A DNA stretch of 64,000 nt from Eutreptiella sp. 'Long Island Sound 2002' (lineage: Eukaryota > Euglenozoa > Euglenophyceae > Eutreptiales > Eutreptiaceae), in the NCBI GenBank assembly GCA_964036045.1, contig OZ038381.1, positions 155,328,352 through 155,392,351 of the forward strand. Direction: 5' to 3'. A program made the translations under genes and the position numbers. Below are positions 29,733 to 37,431 of this stretch, piece after piece. Numbering within the stretch: position 1 is the first letter of the stretch; each line of letters starts with the position of its first letter. Under the pieces are notes generated by a model. It did no database searches and was not told where the DNA came from. It was given only the letters and a program-made list of their open reading frames with translations.

Positions 29733-32722
29733 TGAAGCGGTACCCAGAACCCCATGGCTAGGGTAGGGCATACAACCGGTCTCCGGTCCACTAACCCCAT
29801 GTACGGAAGGGAAGACGCCCGTTGACGCCCGGTGCGAGCCCGGCGGGAGCGTGTTCCGTGCCGTAAAGCCCCGCATCGGCAACCGATGCGCCGCCAGCGG
29901 AGATTTATATATCAGAATATCAGGAATCAACAGGGTTTTATTTTCATATTGTTTCCGTCAATTTTTACGCTTCCGTTCTGATATTAACTGTTTTGACAGC
30001 TGGCGGTTAGCTCGCGACTTTAGCGTAACCGCCAGGTTAACTGTTATATACAGATATTTTAGCGCAATCCGTGACGAAGACTCTAAAGTCTTCAGGAATT
30101 GCATTGATGCATCCGGGATTTTCACATTCTACACTCGCAACCTTAATCCGAATTTTTCAGGATGTCGAAATCGGATTTTCGACTTCGACATCCCCGCACT
30201 TGATTTGACCTCTCTTGAGTGGACCTACGTGCTTCCCTATGCACGAATCAACTTTCCTTTTGTCTTGCCCTCCATTTGTCTTAGAGATATGGGCAAAACA
30301 AAATTGATTCGTGAGGCCACTTGTCAGGGTCATATCTCGTGCCGCTTGCGAGGAATGACAATAAGGAAACGTGGGATGTATTCACAATACTCCCGACGTA
30401 ATTTAGGAAGCTTTATATGCCTTGCGTCTCCACACGTGCGCGCTAGCGTAATGGATCATGGTCAAGAGGGTAGAGTTTGCGTTATAACTCTTTGGCCATG
30501 ATATTGCGTGCGTTAAGATAACTTTCGAGTGTAGCGCGCGAGTGTTGGTGTTGCATAGGAACTCTCCTTGAGTTCCTATGAGCGATTGACACAAAGTTAT
30601 GCCCTTGGAGGGGCATGACATATCGTGCGGGGAGCTACCTTTTTGGGCAGTATGTGGTATGTGCCATGTGTTGTATTACGTGCCCATTTGGCGGGTTTGG
30701 CTAAGAGCAATACACCCACCAATGGACCTCATATTGCACGAGGCCCTTCCTTATACTCCCCACGATCAATTGCAAGCCCAACCTTCGTGGAAGGAAGCTT
30801 GTGTGGCGATCCCAAAGCGATGCGTTGGGAGCAAGGTGTGTGTTTTGCAATTTTCCATATTTTCATGTGCCCACTTGGGAAGTAGCGCTCGTGACCTTTT
30901 AAAGCGCCCCAGGTGGAGCACATATGTGGAATCGAAGGTCATTGGTGTCAAGTCATTGTGTTTAGAAGGATTGGTCGATTACTCAATCCAAGCCGAAGAT
31001 ATTATAATATATTTGTGCGCCTTTCAAGGCACTTTTGGGTGTTTTTCGCCAATATTGCTGTTTTTTGCCCGTCATGATGTCAAGTGGCGACCTTGTATCT
31101 CAACGTTGCGCCCAATTGACATCATGACTCAAGTATGTTATGAGGGTACATACTTCGATGCCCAACATATCTTGGACCCGACGAATAACTCCTCTTGGGC
31201 TTGGCATACCGTGGCCGCCATGTTGGCGATTCGGGACTATCCCAAATCATGGGCTCACTTGGCGACCCTGCCATTCCCAAAACCGGAGGACTTGGGCGAC
31301 GCCCAAAAGATATGTTGGACACATATGACTTGATACCAATCCTATGGCACACTCCGGTCCAAGTCGGGCATGTGCCTCATTTGCCCCAACCATGAGTGTG
31401 CGCATTTTCGGCCTTTTTGAGCAATTTTCCACATTTTCTGCCCGCCGTGCACTATGTTCAGCCCCCCGTGCATGCCGGACGCATGGACCAATGGACCATA
31501 TATGACATGGGTGTTATGTATATTGGTCCCCATAGTTCACACACCACGTGGGCGAGGCGGAGCAACCTTCGTTAAGGTGCTAGCCCAAAGTGAGTGTGGA
31601 TGATTTTGCCATTTTGGCATTTGTGGACCCAATTGGGATTGTCACCACGCCGAGTGGCATGGAGATCTTTGAGAGCCAAGAGCATGGGAGTCTCTGTTGG
31701 ACTCCGGGTGGATTGCGTATGGAATGGCGGATCCGATCTCCAAGCCGGCGTGGAGATATACTATTGGGGGCACCCCCGAATTTTGGCTCATTTTGAGTAG
31801 CCAAAATGACCCCCTTTTGGGACCCCAATTTCACCCCCCCGTGTGGTCAATTGGCGGCCCCATATCTCTATGCCCACAAGGAGCCCGGACCCATATCCAC
31901 GTTGTACACTCAGATAATTGTCATAGGTCCTGCCTCCTATCCTGTGAGTCATTGGCCTCGCCCTGGCCGGGCGAGCCACGCGTGGGAATAACGCCAAATT
32001 TGGTGATTTTGGCATCATGACCCCACTTGACGTACCCGTGGTGCCCTGATGCCGGGGCCTCAGAGGGAACCAGGTTGGGTGAAGGCCCCAGGGAGTTCGT
32101 ATTCGAAGGGCATAAGGTCAGTTGCCTCGTCCCTACCTCTGGCGGGTCCAGACGAGGGGTCAATTTTGGAGATTTTTGAGCTAATATCAGTTTGGGCTGA
32201 AACAGCCCATTTTCAGCTACCAACTCCTAGGGGATAAGGGCGGGGCCATATCTCTGGCTCAGAGAGGAATTGGGACCCACCGTTAAGGAAGCATGGGGGG
32301 CCATCGTCGGTTTGCCTTGGAGCTGCTTGGTTTCTAGGAACTCGCCTGTGGCTGGGCGGGACACCTCCCCTATTGGCAGGGTTTCAGGGTCCGGACTGAG
32401 CAGGGCATGGGTTGTGTTTGAGCCCCCGCCCCCACCAGCCACTGAGAGGGTCGGACCTGGGGTTGGGATATGAGTTGGGACTGAGTGTCTATTGTCCTGT
32501 GATGCACTTACCCCAGTCCAGTCTTCACCCCTTGTGTACATATCCTGATGTGTTGCTGTACATACTTTTGTCCCCTTGTTTCAGAGTGGCAAGGATCCTG
32601 AAACGCTTTGTCTCATGACACGAGCGTAATGATGCCCCTGTGAGCGCAGTGCTTTGCCTGCCTGCTTGCCTGTGCGTGTCACCGCAGCGTCCCGTGGCCA
32701 GGCCCCCTACGGGAACTCGTCA
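29733..32722 (+). repeat. Element B 5' LTR (2990 bp)
   Basis: Very long for an LTR. Near its start is a TATA-like block GGAGATTTATATATCAGAAT (29899-29918), and a perfect inverted repeat GATGTCGAA ... TTCGACATC is at 30161-30192; both are also found in the LTR of C. 30800-32700 matches A's LTR. The conserved 216-aa open frame (29851-30501) is not considered a gene. Confidence 0.9.
29901..29913 (+). promoter_or_regulatory. Probable TATA-containing promoter block in B LTR
   Basis: AGATTTATATATC, about 170 bases into the LTR. The surrounding block, through AGGAATCAACAGGGTTTTAT, is shared with C's otherwise strongly diverged LTR, which suggests function. Confidence 0.5.
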
Positions 32723-33075
32723 AAAGCGTTTCACCACCGCGGGGTTACCCATTCCTCGCGTGCCACTCAGGGCCACCAACCCCGAGCAGCGCGGCGCAGC
32801 AGCTCGCTGCTCGCAGCTCGCAGCGCAGCGCAGCGGTCCGCAGCGCCGCCCAGAGCATCGCCCTGAGCGACCACGGAAGCGCCGCGACCGTGAAGGAGGT
32901 GGACTGACCAGGACTCCCTCATCAGCGAGTCCTATCGGCTGACTGGCAAGGCCGCACACCCAGTCGCGTCAACCACTTCCACAACCACGGCCGACCAGCA
33001 CCGGCCGCACTCCCAGTCCAGTGCTACATCGCCCACCTCAACAACCACCCCAGGACCACTTCATCGAGAGCACCA
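32723..33075 (+). other. Element B leader between LTR and gag
   Basis: GC-rich and non-coding. No TGG-starting primer-binding site follows the LTR end; the first bases are AAAGCGTTTCACC. 32785-32860 has repeated GCAGC/CGCAGC words. Confidence 0.6.
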
Positions 33076-35928
33076 ATGGTGAACTGGGACGAGGCGGGCA
33101 AGACCTGGCCGCAGTCCCACCCCCATGCGGCGCGCCTACTGCGTGGGTTGCTGTGGGGGCAGCAGTACCGCCCCAGCAATCCCCAGTGCGAAGGCGGCAT
33201 GCCCGGGAGCTTCGAGCTCCGCGAGGACATGGGCGAGGACCGCCTGCGGGCAGTGGAGGAGTGGCTGCGGGCGGAAGGGTATGAGTACCGCTTCCGCCGC
33301 AAGCGTTGGAGGACCTGGACCCGCCCGGACAGGCCCGGCGAAGGGCTGCGCCCCGACGGGATTGAGGAGGACGAGAAGCCCAACGAGTACCCGTCAGGCG
33401 CCTCGATCAACGTCTCCATGTGGGACATGATCGAGAAGGAGTTCCCAGCGCTGGGGAACGAGCGCAGGCTGCAGGGCAGCAGCAGCGCGTCTCCTGGGAA
33501 GGAGAAGCGTTCCGCTGGGGACAGGAGGCGGGACAGGAAGTGGCGGGAGTACCAGGAGTCCCTGGCCGCCGAAGCCGCCCAAGGCGCCAGGGGCGGAACC
33601 CGAGCCCACAGCCCCCAACAGGCCAATGGCGGTCACCACCCCGGCCACACCACCCTTGGTGACTTCCTCCAAGTCGCCAAGCCTGCCAAGGCCCAGCCCC
33701 GTCAGCTGCACCTGAGGAAGTCAGGCCCCAGCAGCGACGTGGAGTCGGCCCACCGCGGGAGGATGCCGGCCGACCAGGCCAGCTCCAGCAGCAGCGTCGC
33801 CCCCGACCAGAGGGACGTGGCACGCGCTTGTGAGCGCGCCTGTGGGGTGCCCTGCAACCTTCGGGTTGCCCGGCAACGGGCCACGCAGCAGAAAGCTGCC
33901 GTGGAGGGCGCCGTCGGCATCGCCCAGCAGGAGGCTGCGGAGTGGGCGCATGGCATGGCCATCCACGCCTCAACCGTGGCGGCCATTGCGGCCGGACTCA
34001 CGGCCGTAGCCGCCCATGGGGCAGCGACTGCCCAGGTCAACGGTGAGGTGGCGGCAGCCGACGAGGAAGCCCGCCTGACGCTGGAGGCCATTGCCTGCAA
34101 GGAGGCCGAGGTGAAGGCGCTGGAAGAGGCGCTTGCCCAAGAGAGGGCAAAGAAGGAGGCGGAGGAAAGGGCCCACGCCGAAGCAACGGCTAAGGCCCAG
34201 GCGGACGCCGCCAAGAAGGACGCCATCCAGGCCGCGCGACGGAAGGTTGCTGAGGAGAGGGCCAAGACGGAGGCGGAGTTGGCGGCGTTGGAAGCGGAGA
34301 AGGCGCGGCTGCAGCAGACCCGGGAAGCCGAGGCGGCTCGTGCCCGGGAGGAGGCCGAAAGGCAAGCTGCCGCAGCCACCGCCGCCGCAATGGAGGAGGC
34401 AGAGGCCAAACTCCGCCGCGAGACTCCCCCAGGAGGATCACGAGTGGAGACCCTTCGAAAGCTTTTCGAAGGGGACGCCTCCTCCAAGATAACGCTGGAT
34501 GAGGCGGACACGGGCAGCAGTGGGAGCATTGGCCCCACTACCCATCGACGGAGGAAGGGCAAGGGGAAGACCCCCGAGAGGCCGCGGAGGCCAGCGGGTG
34601 GACAGCCCCACGACAGTGACCCCTTCTTCACCGCCAGCGACGGGGATGAACGAGGCCGCCGACATCGCCGAGTGGTGGCCTGGACGGGCGGAGGAGGCGG
34701 AGACGTCCCAATGGAGCCGGAAGGTGAGGATGAGGATCTCCCTCCTCCCTACCGGAGCTCAGAGTCTTCCGAGACCGAGACACCCAGGTGGGGCGACATG
34801 GACGAGGATGACGACATGGACTTCGACATCACGAAGAAGCGCCCATCCTCGGACCCACCGAGGCGACCCGGCGGAGATCCACCGGGACCCCCTGGCGGAG
34901 GACCATCAGGTCCCCCTGGAGGACGCCCACCCAGTGGACCCCCTGGAGGCGGACCACCGGGCGGGGGAGGACCCGCTGGACCGGGCGGACCCGGCGGAGG
35001 CCCTCCTGGAGGACCCCCTGGGGACCCCGACGACCCACCAGGAGACGACGACCTGGATGCCACCCGGCGGTGGATTGTCTACCCCCGCAGGAGGGTCCAG
35101 TTCCTCGAGCGCGAGGTAGACACGGGCAAGGGCAAGATGACTCGCATCGCCAGGGTCGCTGCGCGCGCACAGAGAGAGCTGGACATCACCAAGATCGAGA
35201 TGGTCAAGAGCGCCAGCTTTGCCACTGCCACCCAGAAGCTGCTGGACATCGCCAGGGGCGAGACCAGGTCGCTGAACAAGGTCATCAGCGGCCTGCAGCA
35301 GAGGCTGGACGCGCTGGAAGCCCGTGGGAGCGTCGGCAGCGACCACCCACCACTGGAGTCTGGCTCGTGGGACGACGGCTGGGGACCCGGACCAGGTCCA
35401 GGCAGACCCCACGCCCCCGGCGGAGCCCCCAGGAGTCGCCCCAGCGCCAGTGCCCCCTCTCTCACCGCCCCCTCTCACCACAGCGCGGGCCGCCGCAACG
35501 AGCGCGTGCCGCCTGGCAGTGGCAGTGAGGAGTGGCGTGATGAGTGGCTCATGGCGGACTACCACAACCGCCGTGCCCCACCGCGGACGCCGGTACGCCC
35601 CCGACGCCCCGCACCAGCCCCGGAGCCAATCCCAATGGCTGGCGGACGTTATGGTGGACTCAGGGATGGGGTCCCCGGAGGAGACGTGGAGTGGGATGTC
35701 GGGATGTTGGCGGAGGAAGACCTGGAGAAGTTCGACATTAGCCCGCCACGTGGTGTACGACGGGAGGCCGCTGAACGCAGCCGCCGGCGCCGTGATGAGG
35801 AGGCATACATGGAAGGGGTACGGCGTGAACATCTGGGTTCAGCGTACATGGAGGAACCGCGGCGTAGCCACAGGGATTCCATGGAGGAGATGAACGTGGC
35901 GGCCGTGGGAGTCCGTGGGCGAGGCTGA
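33076..35928 (+). CDS. Element B gag, N-terminal part
   Basis: A 950-residue frame. Residues ~1-130 form a compact, aromatic-rich unknown domain. At ~250-262 lies ACERACGVPCNLRVA, a Cys motif shared with C's gag. About residues 320-460 are an Ala/Glu/Lys-rich coiled coil, probably for multimerisation. Residues ~595-655 are a collagen-like Pro/Gly run (PPGPPGG repeats). A second helical section at ~690-755 (LDITKIEMVKSASFATATQK) is followed by an Arg-rich tail. It ends in TGA (35926-35928), but the same frame continues into the capsid part; C has no stop there. The TGA is thus probably a nonsense mutation, though a separate ORF1 protein is possible. Confidence 0.78.
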   Translation: MVNWDEAGKTWPQSHPHAARLLRGLLWGQQYRPSNPQCEGGMPGSFELREDMGEDRLRAVEEWLRAEGYEYRFRRKRWRTWTRPDRPGEGLRPDGIEEDEKPNEYPSGASINVSMWDMIEKEFPALGNERRLQGSSSASPGKEKRSAGDRRRDRKWREYQESLAAEAAQGARGGTRAHSPQQANGGHHPGHTTLGDFLQVAKPAKAQPRQLHLRKSGPSSDVESAHRGRMPADQASSSSSVAPDQRDVARACERACGVPCNLRVARQRATQQKAAVEGAVGIAQQEAAEWAHGMAIHASTVAAIAAGLTAVAAHGAATAQVNGEVAAADEEARLTLEAIACKEAEVKALEEALAQERAKKEAEERAHAEATAKAQADAAKKDAIQAARRKVAEERAKTEAELAALEAEKARLQQTREAEAARAREEAERQAAAATAAAMEEAEAKLRRETPPGGSRVETLRKLFEGDASSKITLDEADTGSSGSIGPTTHRRRKGKGKTPERPRRPAGGQPHDSDPFFTASDGDERGRRHRRVVAWTGGGGGDVPMEPEGEDEDLPPPYRSSESSETETPRWGDMDEDDDMDFDITKKRPSSDPPRRPGGDPPGPPGGGPSGPPGGRPPSGPPGGGPPGGGGPAGPGGPGGGPPGGPPGDPDDPPGDDDLDATRRWIVYPRRRVQFLEREVDTGKGKMTRIARVAARAQRELDITKIEMVKSASFATATQKLLDIARGETRSLNKVISGLQQRLDALEARGSVGSDHPPLESGSWDDGWGPGPGPGRPHAPGGAPRSRPSASAPSLTAPSHHSAGRRNERVPPGSGSEEWRDEWLMADYHNRRAPPRTPVRPRRPAPAPEPIPMAGGRYGGLRDGVPGGDVEWDVGMLAEEDLEKFDISPPRGVRREAAERSRRRRDEEAYMEGVRREHLGSAYMEEPRRSHRDSMEEMNVAAVGVRGRG

Positions 35929-37140
35929 TGGGAACCTTGGTCGACCTCGCGGCCGGCGTTCATGGTCTCTAAGGCCGCGGATGCCGCCGTGTGGGAAGAC
36001 TTGAAGGACATCAAGCCCCCCATGTACGATGGCAACCCCCTCAACCTCGACCGCTTCTTGGAGAAGCTGGACGATTGGGGGGTGACCGTCACTGAAGACA
36101 TGGATCCTGCAGATGCGGAGAAATATGTCTTCAGACGGTTCAGGTACCGCCTGCCGGAAGTGCTCCAAGAGCTATACTTCGTGGCGACCAAGGAGGGGAA
36201 AATCAAGACCCTCAAGGAAGCCAAGAAGTGGCTCAACGAGCAGGAGCGGGTGGACGCTCCGCAGGTGGCTGCCAAGCGGTGGAAGTCCATCAAGCTTCAG
36301 CATGATGGACCGGAGATCCGCCTACGGGACTGGCGAGACTTCCGAGGGCAATACACCCTCTTCCGCCGCAACGTGGAGGATTGGAACGAGGGTGACGAGG
36401 CTCGCCTGCTCTTCAGGCTGCCGGAAGCATGTATCAAGAGGGTCACCAAGGAGGAAGCCAAGAGAGCCCAGGCCAACCACACGGTCAAGATGATGCTCCC
36501 CAAAGAGTATCATACGAACGTGGTGGCTTGGACGAGGAAGAACGTGGCCCGGGATGTCAAACGGCACTCCCTGCGGAACGCTCTCCTCATCACCGTCTCG
36601 GGCGATCGCGAGAAGACCGCGATGTGGCGCCTTGACGAGTGTGACGTGAGCGGCCAGACCATCCGTCTGCAGGCCATCCCGGCGCGGATGAGCTCCGATG
36701 AGATCCTGGAATGGGTTGGAGAGGAAGTACTCAAGGAGTACCGGAACCTCCACCACACCCGGGGGTTGAGGCCCGGCGACGGCGACGTCAACTACGTTGG
36801 CGAGGGGTCTGGCGGGGAATCTGCCATGGACCCAGCGGGAGCCGATGGCGATGAAGCTCTTGTCGACGATGACGACGACGATGAGCCCGCCGAGATGGCC
36901 GTTTGTGCCTTCGTGGCTCACAACGGCGCGGGGAACAACCGGGGAAGCTGGAAGCCCCTGCAGCCGGGTTGGAAGAAGAAGGAGAAGAGGGACCCCCGCC
37001 GCATTGGCGACCCTCCGCTGTCCTTTGGGGAGTTCATACGAGCTCACCCTCATGGCTGTTTCGTGTGTTATGGGAGGAAGAAAGGCTTCAACCATGACCA
37101 CCGAACATGCCCCACCCACCAGGCTGACACGAAGGCCTAG
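35929..37140 (+). CDS. Element B gag, capsid and zinc-knuckle part
   Basis: Same frame as the preceding segment; first ATG at 35962. It aligns with C's gag: IKPPMYDGNPLNLDRFLEKL here and IKIPYYDGNPSNLDDFILDW in C, then EERVDAP/QERVDAP and a shared VCAFVAHN. This is the retrotransposon capsid fold region. The C-terminal knuckle has the spacing C-X2-C-X8-H-X4-C (CFVCYGRKKGFNHDHRTC), four residues longer than the usual CCHC. An Asp-rich run (DDDDDDE) precedes it. It ends at TAG 37138-37140, with the frame still open beyond. Confidence 0.82.
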   Translation, partial: WEPWSTSRPAFMVSKAADAAVWEDLKDIKPPMYDGNPLNLDRFLEKLDDWGVTVTEDMDPADAEKYVFRRFRYRLPEVLQELYFVATKEGKIKTLKEAKKWLNEQERVDAPQVAAKRWKSIKLQHDGPEIRLRDWRDFRGQYTLFRRNVEDWNEGDEARLLFRLPEACIKRVTKEEAKRAQANHTVKMMLPKEYHTNVVAWTRKNVARDVKRHSLRNALLITVSGDREKTAMWRLDECDVSGQTIRLQAIPARMSSDEILEWVGEEVLKEYRNLHHTRGLRPGDGDVNYVGEGSGGESAMDPAGADGDEALVDDDDDDEPAEMAVCAFVAHNGAGNNRGSWKPLQPGWKKKEKRDPRRIGDPPLSFGEFIRAHPHGCFVCYGRKKGFNHDHRTCPTHQADTKA

Positions 37141-37431
37141 AAGAAGGCGCACGGGTCGAAGAGGTGTGCACCTGCGGGTATCCGGGAGGCCAAAGTGGAG
37201 GTGGACAAGGACCAGCTCTCCAAGCTGATGTCGCAGGGGACCGAGTTGGCAAACGAGATCCAGGAGATCAAGAGGAACTGGGTCCCCAGGTCGGACAACA
37301 AGAACAAAGAGAAAGACCAGAATGACAAGAACAAGGACAAGGACAAGAAGCCTAGGAATAGGAGGAAGAAGGGTGTCAACGAGGTTGACGCGGAGGAGAA
37401 TACCCCTACCTCCACACCCGACGCACCCTAG
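37141..37431 (+). CDS. Element B inter-stop linker, Lys/Asp-rich
   Basis: 96 codons in the gag-pol frame between TAG 37138 and TAG 37429. It has a short helix (KDQLSKLMSQGTELANEIQE) and a Lys/Asn/Asp tail (DKNKDKDKKPRNRRKKG). C has an equivalent but shorter linker with LRTLEELKAQQ. The second stop has the context CCC TAG CGG AGC CCC. It would be made only by reading through the first stop, or be lost in a mature product. Confidence 0.5.
   Translation, partial: KKAHGSKRCAPAGIREAKVEVDKDQLSKLMSQGTELANEIQEIKRNWVPRSDNKNKEKDQNDKNKDKDKKPRNRRKKGVNEVDAEENTPTSTPDAP

Noticed and set aside
29851-30501. 216-aa open frame in B's 5' LTR, also open at 57197-57847 in the 3' LTR
   Set aside because: The two are copies of one LTR, so shared openness is not independent evidence. 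The peptide has no recognisable domain, and the related LTRs of C and A do not keep it.
30599-31333. 244-aa open frame in the LTR of B
   Set aside because: Interrupted or shifted in the matching LTR copies at 57945-58680 and 6712-7319, with no domain and no coding-like substitution pattern.
33702-34631. 309-aa minus-strand open frame over B gag
   Set aside because: It is the complement of the Ala/Glu-rich coiled coil in a GC-rich gene, gives a Ser/Ala-rich low-complexity product, and lies wholly within a supported plus-strand frame.
37138-37140. Nuclear stop-codon reassignment in the host
   Set aside because: TAA, TAG and TGA all occur as in-frame interruptions and also as plausible terminators (TGA after B pol). 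No long frame is systematically interrupted by just one codon type; readthrough or mutation explains it better.
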